Source of the DNA: Prochlorococcus sp. AG-424-E18
GTDB lineage: Bacteria > Cyanobacteriota > Cyanobacteriia > PCC-6307 > Cyanobiaceae
DNA: 38,334 nt
Direction of reading: 5' to 3'
Assembly (NCBI GenBank): GCA_003210155.1
Contig: QCNC01000013.1
Span: forward strand, 1 to 38,334
Made by a program: the position numbers and the translations under genes. Shown here one piece after another: positions 25,610 through 34,670 of this stretch. Within the stretch, counting starts at the first letter, position 1. The number at the start of each line of letters is the position of its first letter. A model generated the notes under the pieces. The model was not told the origin of the DNA, made no database searches, and saw nothing but the letters and a program-made list of their open reading frames with translations.

Positions 25610-26107
25610 CTAGTTACTTTTGAAAGTTGTTAAATAGCTTTCTTCCCACTCTGAAAAAGGATTATTAGCAAGACTGAAATTGGAGTAATGGGTCAGGCCA
25701 GTAATTTCTTTTGAAATGAAAGTTGGAAGAAATAAATCTTCGTTTTCATTGGAAAGTTCAATTTCTGCAATTTCAAGTGGATAATTATTTTCTTTAAAGC
25801 AATCAATAATCCAAGATTTTTTTTCAATTTCTAAAAAGAATCTTTCTTTTTTAATTGTATTTGAAAGATTTGACATTATTGTTTCAGCATCTCTTCGTGG
25901 AATGGAGTATTCAAATTCAAAGTTTGTAAAGCCTTTGATATGTTTTTTAAGTGCAATTTTAGAGCTTTTGCCTATTAGCCTTACTCTAATAATCCAACCG
26001 TCTAAACTTTTGGATAAATATCCTTGCTCAATATAAATTTTTTTATTTATGAATTCCTTCCAATTATCATTTTTTACAAGAAATCTTCTTTCTATCTCTA
26101 AGGCCAT
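25610..26107 (-). CDS. CYTH domain protein (triphosphate tunnel metalloenzyme type)
   Basis: CYTH/TTM proteins act on triphosphate-containing substrates (inorganic tripolyphosphate, ATP or thiamine triphosphate) within a beta tunnel. The 165-residue protein starts with EIERRFLV at residues 4-11, the family ExExK signature with Arg in place of the last Lys, and has further paired charged strands (WIIRVRLIGKSSKIALKK, FEFEYSIP, and YPLEIAEIEL near the C-terminus). No fused domain. Many bacterial members of this size are inorganic triphosphatases rather than adenylate cyclases. Its ATG directly follows the nadK stop codon, with no gap, so the two are almost certainly co-translated from one message. 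Confidence 0.83.
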   Translation of the reverse strand: MALEIERRFLVKNDNWKEFINKKIYIEQGYLSKSLDGWIIRVRLIGKSSKIALKKHIKGFTNFEFEYSIPRRDAETIMSNLSNTIKKERFFLEIEKKSWIIDCFKENNYPLEIAEIELSNENEDLFLPTFISKEITGLTHYSNFSLANNPFSEWEESYLTTFKSN

Positions 26108-27019
26108 TTAATTTTTGAATTTTTTTTGTGATAAATCACCTTTCCAATCTAGTTTTTTTATGAGGGTATTATAGTAACTTGTGCTTTTTTTAAACTTTAT
26201 TATTCTGCAGGGTGATTGCCCTTTTTTGATCTCGCAATAATAATTTTCTTTAATGGTCATACATTTTGAACCGTCTCTCCATAATTTAATTTCCCCTTGA
26301 CTTTTTTTTACAGGTTTAATGATTACCTTACTTGTGTTAGGTATCACTATTGGTCTACTAGCTAAACTCATAGGGCAAATGGGGTTTATTATCATTGCAC
26401 CAATATTAGGGTGCACTATTGGCCCCCCTGCAGCCATTGAGTAGGCTGTTGAACCAGTAGATGTAGATATGATTAATCCATCACCTTTGTATTCATTAAC
26501 CTTCTCGTTATCTATTTCAATTTGTATTTGGTTAGTTGGAGAAATGTCTTCTTCAACAGATTTAAAGTAAAAATCATTTAAGGCATCGTAGCTTCTTATA
26601 ATCTTTTTCTCAGAACTAGTCCCATTAATACAAACATTACAATTTAATCTAAAACGAAAGTCAATTTTATATTCTTCGTTTTCAAGAATTTCAATAAAAG
26701 ATTTGTCAAACAAAAAATTTTTTTCTTGCGTAAGAAAACCTAGATTACCACCAATATTAATGCTCAATAAAGGAATATCATAATCAGCTAAAGCATTTGC
26801 ACATTTTAGGAAGGTTCCATCTCCACCAAGAACTATGCCAACATTTGGTCGTAATTCTAGATTACAAAAATATTTTTTAATGTCATCTTTATAAAAATCA
26901 CTTTCAATTCTGTTTGATTTTATATTTTTGGCTTTGAGAATTTCTTCACAGAATTTAGAAGCTTCTTTAGCTTTAGAACTATCTGAACGATATATGATAA
27001 GTACTAATGAAAGTTTCAT
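26108..27019 (-). CDS. nadK: NAD kinase
   Basis: Phosphorylates NAD to NADP. The 303-residue protein has the kinase signature [14 protein letters not shown] with GGDG at 65-68, and the downstream nucleotide-binding [20 protein letters not shown], both diagnostic. Cyanobacteria usually carry two NAD kinases; which of the two this is cannot be stated safely. It begins nine bases after ndhE and abuts the CYTH gene, so it sits inside the ndhA-I-G-E run. That placement ties NADP supply to a complex that handles reduced pyridine-nucleotide-derived electrons. Confidence 0.94.
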   Translation of the reverse strand: MKLSLVLIIYRSDSSKAKEASKFCEEILKAKNIKSNRIESDFYKDDIKKYFCNLELRPNVGIVLGGDGTFLKCANALADYDIPLLSINIGGNLGFLTQEKNFLFDKSFIEILENEEYKIDFRFRLNCNVCINGTSSEKKIIRSYDALNDFYFKSVEEDISPTNQIQIEIDNEKVNEYKGDGLIISTSTGSTAYSMAAGGPIVHPNIGAMIINPICPMSLASRPIVIPNTSKVIIKPVKKSQGEIKLWRDGSKCMTIKENYYCEIKKGQSPCRIIKFKKSTSYYNTLIKKLDWKGDLSQKKFKN

Positions 27020-27028
27020 TTAATGGTT

Positions 27029-27349
27029 TTACCATTTTAATAAATTAAAACTTTCCATATCCACAGTAACCCTGTTCCTGTAAAGAGATAGTAAAATGGC
27101 TAGTCCTACTGCTGCTTCTGCGGCAGCCACAGTAATAACAAAAATTGTAAAAACTTGTCCTTGAATTAGATTATTATCAACATAGGAAGAAAATGCCATT
27201 AAATTTATATTTACTGCATTGAGCATTAATTCAATGCTCATAAGAACCCTGACAGCATTTCTGCTATTTAATAATCCCCAAATACCGATACAAAATAGTG
27301 CTGAAGATACTATTAAAAAAGCTTGAATAGGAATTGATTCTAAACTCAT
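27029..27349 (-). CDS. ndhE: NDH-1 subunit 4L (NdhE)
   Basis: NuoK-type membrane subunit of NDH-1. The 106-residue protein has three transmembrane helices and the family hallmarks GIWGLLNSRNAVRVLMSIEL (membrane glutamate in the second helix), NLMAFS and TVAAAEAAVGLAIL (second membrane glutamate). Length is typical. Preceded by ndhG 17 bases upstream and followed by nadK after nine bases. Confidence 0.96.
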   Translation of the reverse strand: MSLESIPIQAFLIVSSALFCIGIWGLLNSRNAVRVLMSIELMLNAVNINLMAFSSYVDNNLIQGQVFTIFVITVAAAEAAVGLAILLSLYRNRVTVDMESFNLLKW

Positions 27350-27366
27350 GATAAAAAGTTGAAGGG

Positions 27367-27966
27367 TTAATTTTTGTTAGTAAGCAATGGTTCTGCTGAT
27401 TTTTCAATTAACTCTTGATCAACAGGTAATCCAGTTGAAATGTCTTTGCTCATTACATCTCTTCTGGCTAATACAATAGCGCCAATCATTGCCATTAAAA
27501 GTAAAACTGAAGCCACTTCAAATGGGAGTAAATAATCACTAAATAGATGCTCTCCAATTCTGATAGTTGATTCTTCTCCTATTGAGTTTTGAGGACTAGA
27601 GAGGCTCCATACATTGGTTAAATCAACTCTTATTAAGAGGCTTAGTAGGGTCAAACAAATTGATGTTGATATTATTCTTCTAGATTTAATGTCACTGATG
27701 GGCTTCAAATCTTCTTTTTTATTGACTAGCATTATTGCAAAGATTATTAATACATTAACTGCACCTACATAAACTAAAACTTGAGCTGCAGCAACAAAAC
27801 TTGCATTCAAAAGGAGATATAATCCTGCCACACTCATGAAAACTCCTCCTAGAAGAAAGGCTGAGTAAACAATACTTTCGAGCAAAACAACTCCTAGTGA
27901 TCCAATAAGGATAACTAAAGACAAAACCGTAAAACAGATTATTTGGGTTGTTATTGCAATGGACAT
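27367..27966 (-). CDS. ndhG: NDH-1 subunit 6 (NdhG)
   Basis: NuoJ-type membrane subunit of NDH-1. The 199-residue protein has five predicted helices; LLNASFVAAAQVLVYVGAVN with LIIFAIMLVN is the characteristic central helix pair, and EVASVLLLMAMIGAIVLARR the last helix. The hydrophilic stretch between about 90 and 145 is variable in the family. It is third in the ndhA-I-G-E order, which is the standard cyanobacterial and plastid order. Confidence 0.95.
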   Translation of the reverse strand: MSIAITTQIICFTVLSLVILIGSLGVVLLESIVYSAFLLGGVFMSVAGLYLLLNASFVAAAQVLVYVGAVNVLIIFAIMLVNKKEDLKPISDIKSRRIISTSICLTLLSLLIRVDLTNVWSLSSPQNSIGEESTIRIGEHLFSDYLLPFEVASVLLLMAMIGAIVLARRDVMSKDISTGLPVDQELIEKSAEPLLTNKN

Positions 27967-27979
27967 AAATGATTAAAAA

Positions 27980-28606
27980 TTAACTGTTTGGACTAGAAAC
28001 TTTATCTTCATTTTCATTGGCTTTAGGTTTCATCCAATCATAGACTTCTTCAGGTAATTTACCAACTCTAGTTTCTGAAGCTGGTATTTCATGAGGGTCC
28101 ATCACTCCTTTAGGAAGATAGGCAAGTTCTCTTAGAGGTTTAACAGAAGGATCAGTTGTGACATTTGTGGGTAGTCTACCAAGTGCGACATTATCAAAAT
28201 TTAGATTGTGTCTATCAAAAGTAGCTAATTCATATTCTTCGGTCATTGATAGACAATTAGTTGGACAATATTCAACACAATTTCCGCAAAATATACAAAC
28301 TCCAAAGTCTATAGAATAATTTCTAAGTTCCTTTTTTTTGGTCTCTTTATTCATTACCCAATCAACAACTGGTAGATTTATGGGGCAAACTCTCACGCAA
28401 ACTTCACAAGCAATACATTTATCGAATTCATAATGTATTCTTCCTCTATATCTTTCAGAAGGTATTAATTTTTCATATGGATATTGGACAGTAACAGGTC
28501 TTCTTCGAAGATGATCAAAAGTTACTGAAAGGCCATTATACAAGTATTTGCCAGCATTAAATGCTTCTTTGATATAGCTATTTATTTGTTGAAGAAAATT
28601 TTTCAT
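27980..28606 (-). CDS. ndhI: NDH-1 subunit I (NdhI), two 4Fe-4S clusters
   Basis: Ferredoxin-like electron-transfer subunit of the NDH-1 peripheral arm. The 208-residue protein carries two CxxCxxCxxxC clusters, Cys64/67/70/74 and Cys104/107/110/114, each binding a 4Fe-4S centre and ending in CP. The N-terminal amphipathic region and [20 protein letters not shown] are typical of NdhI. A C-terminal extension beyond about 165 is as in other cyanobacterial members. ATG start 28606, 68 bases after ndhA, with a hairpin in that gap. Confidence 0.97.
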   Translation of the reverse strand: MKNFLQQINSYIKEAFNAGKYLYNGLSVTFDHLRRRPVTVQYPYEKLIPSERYRGRIHYEFDKCIACEVCVRVCPINLPVVDWVMNKETKKKELRNYSIDFGVCIFCGNCVEYCPTNCLSMTEEYELATFDRHNLNFDNVALGRLPTNVTTDPSVKPLRELAYLPKGVMDPHEIPASETRVGKLPEEVYDWMKPKANENEDKVSSPNS

Positions 28607-28650
28607 TTTGAAGAATTTACTTAGTTATTTTATTTTAGTGGATTAATTTT

Positions 28651-28676
28651 AAATTTAAGTATTTTTACTTAAGTTT
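28651..28676 (-). repeat. Hairpin between ndhA and ndhI
   Basis: Positions 28651-28660 and 28667-28676 are inverted repeats, nine of ten pairs matching, around a six-base loop. The structure begins within the ndhA stop codon and lies in the 68-base ndhA-ndhI gap, the longest gap in this ndh run. There is no T-tract behind it on the minus strand, so it is more likely an RNA processing or stability element than a terminator. Confidence 0.45.
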
Positions 28677-29793
28677 AACCACCAAAGAATTGCGGAAAAG
28701 CGAGTTTTAATCCTGCAGTTATCAAAAGATTAGCAAGAGAAATTGGAAGAAGAAACTTCCATCCTAGATCTAATAGTTGATCTATTCTTACTCTAGGAGT
28801 TGTCCAACGCAATAATATTGCAATGAAAACTAAAAGATATGCTTTCAATACAGTCATTACAATTCCTATTGAGGCGGTAAAAACTTGTATGAAGGGTGCA
28901 TTAATGGGTAAATTTAGAAATTTAGCTATTAATTCAACTGGAATAGGAAAACCCCATCCTCCTAAATAAAGTATTGATACCAATAAAGCTGAAAGTATTA
29001 AATTAATGTAACTACCAAGGTAGAACAATGCAAATTTCATCCCAGCATATTCAGTTTGATATCCTGCAACTAATTCTTCTTCTGCTTCGGGCAAGTCAAA
29101 TGGGAGTCTCTCACATTCCGCAAGAGCACAAATCCAAAAGACTATAAAACCAACTGGCTGTCTCCAAATATTCCAACTTAGGATTCCTGCACCACTTTGT
29201 TGGTTGACGATGTCAATAGTACTTAGAGAGTTTGTCATGAGTACGATAGCCAGTACTGATAAAGCTAAAGGAATTTCATAACTTATTGATTGAGCTGCTG
29301 CTCTTAAACCTCCTAATAAAGAATATTTATTATTTGATGCATATCCGCTCATAAGAAGTCCAATTGGCTGGATACTGCTTAAAGCTATCCATAGAAAAAT
29401 TCCAATACCAACGTTACTTATTAAAAGGTTTTGTCCAAAAGGAACAATTAACCAGGACAGAATCACTGGGACGAGGACTAATATAGGTCCTGCAGTAAAA
29501 AGAATCCCATCCGCTTTGGCAGGAATAATATCCTCTTTGACAAGTAACTTAAGACCATCTGCAATTGGTTGGAGGACGCCAAGCGCTCCTGCATATTCGG
29601 GACCTATTCTTTGTTGAGCAGCAGCAGATATTTTTCTTTCAAGCCAAACTGTTACTAAGACGCCAATAACTGCTGCAACTAAAACCAAAAGCATAGGTAG
29701 AGGGAGCCAAATTATATGCGCGATTTCGCTGGAAAGACCAAAACCTTTTAAGAATTCATTAAAACTATATTCGAGATCTAATCCGTATTCCAA
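28675..29793 (-). CDS. ndhA: NDH-1 subunit 1 (NdhA)
   Basis: NuoH-type membrane subunit at the quinone site of NDH-1. The 372-residue protein has eight to nine helices and the strongly conserved loops [35 protein letters not shown], the [18 protein letters not shown] quinone-pocket loop and [24 protein letters not shown] C-terminal segment. The only start in place is TTG 29793. It heads the ndhA-I-G-E-nadK-CYTH run, with gltA 75 bases upstream on the same strand. Confidence 0.96.
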   Translation of the reverse strand: MEYGLDLEYSFNEFLKGFGLSSEIAHIIWLPLPMLLVLVAAVIGVLVTVWLERKISAAAQQRIGPEYAGALGVLQPIADGLKLLVKEDIIPAKADGILFTAGPILVLVPVILSWLIVPFGQNLLISNVGIGIFLWIALSSIQPIGLLMSGYASNNKYSLLGGLRAAAQSISYEIPLALSVLAIVLMTNSLSTIDIVNQQSGAGILSWNIWRQPVGFIVFWICALAECERLPFDLPEAEEELVAGYQTEYAGMKFALFYLGSYINLILSALLVSILYLGGWGFPIPVELIAKFLNLPINAPFIQVFTASIGIVMTVLKAYLLVFIAILLRWTTPRVRIDQLLDLGWKFLLPISLANLLITAGLKLAFPQFFGG

Positions 29794-29868
29794 AATTTTG
29801 ATGTTATTTACTTAATAGATTAACTCTTTACAAACAATATGTGTGTTTTTTATGAAAAGCTGCAAATA

Positions 29869-31014
29869 TTATTCTCTATTTTCTAGGCTGATCCAATCTC
29901 TTGGTTCTGAACCTGTATAGATTTGCGATGGTCTGAAAATTCTATTTGCTCCAAGTTGCTCTCTCCAATGAGCTAACCAACCAGCCACTCTAGATATGGC
30001 AAAAATTGGAGTAAATAAATCACGAGGAATACCAAGTTTTCTATAAACAAGACCAGAATAAAAATCGACGTTAGGGAATATACCCTTAGGTCCAAGTCTT
30101 GGTATTGCCTCTGCCTCAAGTGATTTAGCAACTTCATACATTTCATCCGCTCCAAATCTAATAAAAAGCTCTTCTGCCAATTTTTGAAGAATTATTGCTC
30201 TTGGATCTTTAACTTTATATTCTCTGTGGCCGAAGCCCATTATCTTACTTTTATTTTTTATTGCATTATCTAAAAAAGACCTAGCATTTTCTGGAGTTTT
30301 AATCTCTTCTAACATTGCAATTACATCCTCATTTGCTCCTCCATGTAGAGGGCCAGCCAGGGTTCCTACTGCAGAGGCTATGACAGCATATGGGTCTGTA
30401 AGAGTACTTGCAGTAACTCTAGCGCTAAATGTACTTGCGTTTAAACTATGTTCGGCATGTAAAATTAAACACCTATCAAAAACTTTTGCAGCTATGGGAT
30501 CTTGTTCTTTTTCAGTTAGCATGTAAAGAAAATTTGATGAGTAAGTTAAATCATCTCTAGGTTGAATTGGGTCTTGTCCTTTTCTGATAAGTTGAAACGC
30601 AGCAATCATTGTCGGTATTTTTGCTATTAGTCTTATCACTGCGTTGTAGATGTAATTAGGATCATCTATTGCCCTTCGTGAATAAAATAGTCCCAATGAA
30701 GCCGCACTAGATTGAAGAGCATCCATAGGATGACCTGTTGCAGGAAAACATTTCATCATATCTCTGACTCTAAAACTTAACCTTCGATGCATCTGAACTT
30801 CTTGTTCAAAATCTCTAAGTTGAATAGCCGTGGGTAATTCACCCCATATCAATAGGTAAGCAGTTTCTAAAAAACTGCTTTTTTTGGATAGTTCCTCAAT
30901 GGGGTAACCCCTGTATAATAATTTACCTTTTTTGCCGTCAATATCACAGATAGATGAATTAGTAACTGGGACACCCTCTAAGCCTGGTTTTAAAACAAGT
31001 TTCTTACTATCCAA
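29869..31014 (-). CDS. gltA: Citrate synthase
   Basis: Condenses oxaloacetate and acetyl-CoA to citrate, feeding 2-oxoglutarate synthesis for nitrogen assimilation. The 381-residue protein has the family signatures LLYRGYPIEEL, LHAEHSLNASTFSARV (first catalytic His), GPLHGGANEDV and GFGHREYKVKDPRA with the catalytic His, and the aspartate region PNVDFYSGLVYRKLGIP. It begins at TTG 31014, without an alternative ATG. ndhA follows 75 bases later. The short length is typical of the Gram-positive/cyanobacterial citrate synthase type. Confidence 0.95.
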   Translation of the reverse strand: MDSKKLVLKPGLEGVPVTNSSICDIDGKKGKLLYRGYPIEELSKKSSFLETAYLLIWGELPTAIQLRDFEQEVQMHRRLSFRVRDMMKCFPATGHPMDALQSSAASLGLFYSRRAIDDPNYIYNAVIRLIAKIPTMIAAFQLIRKGQDPIQPRDDLTYSSNFLYMLTEKEQDPIAAKVFDRCLILHAEHSLNASTFSARVTASTLTDPYAVIASAVGTLAGPLHGGANEDVIAMLEEIKTPENARSFLDNAIKNKSKIMGFGHREYKVKDPRAIILQKLAEELFIRFGADEMYEVAKSLEAEAIPRLGPKGIFPNVDFYSGLVYRKLGIPRDLFTPIFAISRVAGWLAHWREQLGANRIFRPSQIYTGSEPRDWISLENRE

Positions 31015-31098
31015 TTGCTTAATTCAATATCAAATACCTATAGATTAAAGATAGTCAAATAATTTTTAATTAACCACAAGTTATTCACTTCACAAAAT

Positions 31099-31118
31099 TT
31101 CAAATGATTGTCTTTGAA
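31099..31118 (-). terminator. Candidate weak terminator of the DUF3352 gene
   Basis: TTCAAA (31113-31118 read on the minus strand) pairs with TTTGAA (31099-31104) around an eight-base loop, about 20 bases after the DUF3352 stop codon, and is followed on that strand by ATTTTG. Stem of six AT-rich pairs only. It falls in the 123-base gap (31015-31137) that must also hold the gltA promoter, for which I see no convincing consensus. Confidence 0.3.
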
Positions 31119-31137
31119 GCTTATTTCAATAAATTTA

Positions 31138-32595
31138 TTAAGGTATTTTTAAACTTGTTTCTGTATAAAGAATTGGATTTTTTTCTGGAATAGATTGACT
31201 TATGATTTCTAGATATTCTTCATTTGATATTTTTAAAATATTTTTAATAAGAAAATTCAGATCTTCCAAATCAGGTAAATATCTAATTTTATTGGAATTT
31301 CCATCTTTGATATTAACTTTTGCATAAAGAAAATTAGATTTATCTTTATTACTGTTTAGGTTTAAAAATTCTTTTGAGGTTGTTTCTAGTTTTTTACTAT
31401 CTATTAAAAAATTACTTATGAATTGCAAACCTCCTGATTCTATTGAATAGATATTTTCAAAAGTTAATTTTTTTATTACATCGTTTTTTTCTTCAAGAAT
31501 ATCTTTGGAATATATTGAGTAAATATTTTCATTTTGTTTCAAAGTATATTTGTTGAAACCTTTTAGTTTTTTCAAAGTACTTAATTCAAATTGATTTTCA
31601 GTGTTTTTTTCTAAGGTAAAAAGCCAATCTTTTTTTGAGTTGAGAATTAAGATGTTTTGACTTGTATTTTGGTTAAAATCGTCAAAAAAACTAAGTTCAA
31701 AATTATTAATAAAAGGTTTTAGATATTTTTCAAAATTTTTAATTTCAGTAAAAATTGAAACTTTAGGATTATCTTTATTAGTATTTTCTTTATTTAAAAT
31801 TTTATCATAAGCAGGAATATCAATATTTTTTTGATTATTTAGTAAATATGATTTCAAAATTAAATGTTTATTTTTTAAGTCAAATGTTGTAGCTACAATA
31901 TCCTCATTTTTATTAGTAAAAATTTCTTTATCAAAAAATATACTTTCCCCAAATTTCTTTGTGAATAATACATTTTTTTGATTTTTGATTCCAAAAAGTT
32001 CTCCCTCATATTGAAAGTTTTTTTCTTTAAAATCCTTACTAAAATTAATACTATTTTCGATTAATTTTTTATCTGATGAAGCAATTATATAATTATCCTT
32101 GGTCCGATATATAAAGTTAATGAAATTTATTTTGTTTTTTCTATTAATTGAAACTATCTCATCAATCTGATCAATTTTATTAGGCAAATTTAATAAATCG
32201 TCTATTGTTTTTTCTGGCTTAATTTTAAAAACAATCAAAATATCATCTTTAAGCTTTTTATTATCCTCAAAAGTTGAGATTATCAGTTCATTATCATAAA
32301 TATCTTCTAATTTATTGTTGCCTAGATCTATGCCTAAGTAATTTAATATAGAATCTTTTATTAAGACAAAGTTATTTTGATTTATTGAATTTTTATCTTT
32401 TTCATTATTGTTAACAATATCAAAATTATCAAAATTTGAAATAAATAATAATTTATTGTTTTCAGGCATATATTTTAAGATATTCAATTGCTCAATATTT
32501 ATACTTTGCTCCTTATTTTTATTAGCAGCAACTTTTTGAAAACCAAAAAAAAGTAATAAAGAAAATAGTATTATTGCTACTACTCTAAGTTTCAT
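31138..32595 (-). CDS. Secreted or membrane-anchored DUF3352-like protein, unknown function
   Basis: Function unknown. From ATG 32595 the protein has 485 residues; a TTG at 32601 would add two. It opens with a signal-anchor-like segment (MKLRVVAIILFSLLLFFGFQ), then YMPENNKLLFIS, GIDLGNNKLEDIYDNELIIS and DDILIVFKIKPEKTI, which resemble the DUF3352 family of cyanobacteria (tentative). The rest is a soluble domain with repeated beta-rich segments and an unusually high content of Asn, Lys, Asp and Ile, and no cysteine. Composition is even more AT-driven than that of its neighbours. Alone between gltA (same strand, 123 bases downstream) and a divergent rhodanese gene. Confidence 0.65.
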   Translation of the reverse strand: MKLRVVAIILFSLLLFFGFQKVAANKNKEQSINIEQLNILKYMPENNKLLFISNFDNFDIVNNNEKDKNSINQNNFVLIKDSILNYLGIDLGNNKLEDIYDNELIISTFEDNKKLKDDILIVFKIKPEKTIDDLLNLPNKIDQIDEIVSINRKNKINFINFIYRTKDNYIIASSDKKLIENSINFSKDFKEKNFQYEGELFGIKNQKNVLFTKKFGESIFFDKEIFTNKNEDIVATTFDLKNKHLILKSYLLNNQKNIDIPAYDKILNKENTNKDNPKVSIFTEIKNFEKYLKPFINNFELSFFDDFNQNTSQNILILNSKKDWLFTLEKNTENQFELSTLKKLKGFNKYTLKQNENIYSIYSKDILEEKNDVIKKLTFENIYSIESGGLQFISNFLIDSKKLETTSKEFLNLNSNKDKSNFLYAKVNIKDGNSNKIRYLPDLEDLNFLIKNILKISNEEYLEIISQSIPEKNPILYTETSLKIP

Positions 32596-32684
32596 TATCA
32601 ATGTTTATTTTTATTTTTAACAATAAATTTCCTACTGCAACTTAATTTATTAAATTGTAAATAATACATAATTTATCTTCTCAA

Positions 32685-33035
32685 TTGGGAAATTATCCAA
32701 AATCTATAAATGCCTCTAGTCTCAATGATTGGTTTAATTCTGAGAGAGAAGATCCAGTTTTGATTGATGTAAGAGAACAGTCTGAGCTTGAACTAGCTCG
32801 TTTCTCAAAAGAATTTTTACATATACCCATTAGTAAAGTCACATCTGAAAACGTTGAAGAAATATTGGCTGGTTTATTAGACAGAGAAATTGTTGTTAGC
32901 TGTCATGCAGGAATAAGAAGTTATAACTTTTGTCAATGGTGCTTAGATAATAATATTGTGAGCGAAATATGGAATTTGGAGGAGGGCATTGATGGATGGA
33001 GTAGATATATTGACCCATCAATCCCAAGATATTGA
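32685..33035 (+). CDS. Rhodanese-like sulfurtransferase domain protein
   Basis: Single rhodanese domain of 116 residues, probably transferring sulfane sulfur in the cytoplasm. The active-site loop is CHAGIRS with catalytic Cys73, preceded by LIDVREQSELELARF and HIPISK, the CH2A/CH2B-type motifs of the fold, and followed by the closing LEEGIDGWSRYID. The start is TTG 32685; the frame has no ATG between the upstream TAA (32658) and this codon. The natural acceptor is unknown. Its stop is directly followed by the convergent trpB stop, with no gap. Confidence 0.88.
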   Translation: MGNYPKSINASSLNDWFNSEREDPVLIDVREQSELELARFSKEFLHIPISKVTSENVEEILAGLLDREIVVSCHAGIRSYNFCQWCLDNNIVSEIWNLEEGIDGWSRYIDPSIPRY

Positions 33036-34280
33036 TTAAATATCTAATGAAGATGCAACAGTATTAACATCTTTGTCACCTCTTCCAGAGCAATTGATGA
33101 TTATATGAGTATCTTTTTCAAGAGTAGGGCATAATTTATCCAACCATGCAAAGGCATGGGATGTTTCAAGTGCCGGAATAATTCCTTCAAGTTCACTAAC
33201 AAGTCTTAAAGCATCTAAAGCTTCTTGATCTGTGACTGACCCATATTCTGCTCTACCTATATCTTTTAAGTGGCTATGTTCAGGGCCTACACCAGGGTAA
33301 TCTAAACCTGCACTTATTGAGTGAGCTTCTTGTACTTGACCATTATCGTCTTGCAAAAGAAGACTCATTGATCCATGCAAAATTCCAACTGATCCTTTGG
33401 TGATAGTGGCAGCATGCTTGTTAGTTTCAACTCCACTTCCTGCGGCTTCAACTCCAATAAGTCGTACAGAAGTTTCTTTGACGAAAGGGTGGAAAAGGCC
33501 CATTGCATTTGATCCCCCACCTACACAAGCAAGTAAAATATCGGGTAAAGATCCAAAAGATTCCAGACATTGTTTTTTAGTTTCTTCTCCTATAACTGCA
33601 TGAAAATCTCTAACAATCTTTGGGAAAGGGTGTGGACCAGCAACAGAGCCTAAAATGTAGTGTGTGGTTTCGACATTAGAAACCCAATCTCTAATGGCTT
33701 CACTAGTAGCATCCTTCAGTGTTGCAGTTCCTGAATTCACAACTTTCACTTCAGCTCCTAGAAGTTTCATTCTGAAGACGTTAAGGGATTGCCTTTTTAT
33801 GTCTTCGGCACCCATATAAATAATACATTTCAAACCAAATCTGGCACAAACAGTAGCAGTAGCAACTCCATGCTGACCTGCTCCAGTTTCTGCAATTATT
33901 CTTTTTTTGCCCATTCTTATTGCTAATAAAGCTTGTCCAAGGGCATTATTAATTTTGTGAGCACCAGTATGATTTAAATCTTCTCTTTTAAGCCATATTC
34001 TTGGAGTTGCTCGTTTAGTTTTGTAATGTTCAGTAAGTCTTTTGGCTTCATAAAGTGGTGTTTCTCTGCCTACATAAGTCTTAAGAAGATGATTTAATTC
34101 TTTTACAAAAAGTTTATCTTTCCATGCATTAGATGCAGCTTTTTCAAGCTCAAAAAGAGCGGGCATTAGCGTTTCAGGAACATATTGACCACCATATTTT
34201 CCAAATCTTCCCCCTTTGGAGGGTTGATTTAAATCGTCATTTTTATAATTTTGATCTTTGCGAGAAAATGTACTTACCAC
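33036..34280 (-). CDS. trpB: Tryptophan synthase beta subunit
   Basis: PLP enzyme that joins indole and serine to tryptophan. The 414-residue protein has PLP-lysine 109 in [13 protein letters not shown], the E-loop [13 protein letters not shown] with its catalytic glutamate, the phosphate-binding [12 protein letters not shown], and [17 protein letters not shown]. The N-terminal [19 protein letters not shown] is typical. The start is GTG 34280. trpA is not adjacent, so the two subunits are encoded apart. Divergent from the SUI1 gene across 48 bases. Confidence 0.97.
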   Translation of the reverse strand: MVSTFSRKDQNYKNDDLNQPSKGGRFGKYGGQYVPETLMPALFELEKAASNAWKDKLFVKELNHLLKTYVGRETPLYEAKRLTEHYKTKRATPRIWLKREDLNHTGAHKINNALGQALLAIRMGKKRIIAETGAGQHGVATATVCARFGLKCIIYMGAEDIKRQSLNVFRMKLLGAEVKVVNSGTATLKDATSEAIRDWVSNVETTHYILGSVAGPHPFPKIVRDFHAVIGEETKKQCLESFGSLPDILLACVGGGSNAMGLFHPFVKETSVRLIGVEAAGSGVETNKHAATITKGSVGILHGSMSLLLQDDNGQVQEAHSISAGLDYPGVGPEHSHLKDIGRAEYGSVTDQEALDALRLVSELEGIIPALETSHAFAWLDKLCPTLEKDTHIIINCSGRGDKDVNTVASSLDI

Positions 34281-34328
34281 TTTTTCTATAGAATAAGTAT
34301 TAACTAACTATAGATTATATTAAAAATA
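34281..34328. promoter_or_regulatory. Compact divergent promoter region of trpB and the SUI1 gene
   Basis: The 48 bases between the two start codons hold overlapping -10 candidates: TATAAT on the minus strand (34314-34319) and TATATT on the plus strand (34316-34321). Two CTATAG copies lie at 34286-34291 and 34308-34313, 22 bases apart (about two helical turns); the first is the core of a ten-base perfect palindrome at 34284-34293. This could be an operator pair for trpB, but the region is so AT-rich that chance is possible. Confidence 0.35.
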
Positions 34329-34640
34329 ATGGGAAAAAAGAATTGGATTGAATTTGATAATCAAGAAAAAATATCTGAAGAAACAGCTAAAGTAGACACC
34401 TTTACTAAAAGATCAAAAATAAATATTTCAAAACAAAAAAAAGGTAAAAAGGGTAAGACTATCACTTTAATTAAAGGGTTAGGAACTAAGGATGAAATCT
34501 TATTAAAAGAATTACTAAAAAAAATTAAAGTTTTTTGTGGTACAGGAGGATCATTAATTGATAGTAATATTCAGTTACAGGGTGATATGGTATCTAAATC
34601 AATTGAGTTTCTTCGTAAAGAGGGATTTCATAATTTATGA
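34329..34640 (+). CDS. SUI1/eIF1-like translation factor
   Basis: Bacterial homologue of eukaryotic initiation factor eIF1 (YciH type); the bacterial role is not well defined. The 103-residue protein has a Lys-rich N-terminus (to about residue 42) and a SUI1 domain from about 44, with TLIKGLGTKDEILLKELLKK, the VFCGTGGSL core and IQLQGDMVSKSIEFL, which match the family motif order. ATG start 34329; cysC follows 30 bases later on the same strand, but no functional link is apparent. Confidence 0.9.
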   Translation: MGKKNWIEFDNQEKISEETAKVDTFTKRSKINISKQKKGKKGKTITLIKGLGTKDEILLKELLKKIKVFCGTGGSLIDSNIQLQGDMVSKSIEFLRKEGFHNL

Positions 34641-34670
34641 AGCAAGGGTTAGGATAAGTTTTTAATTTCG

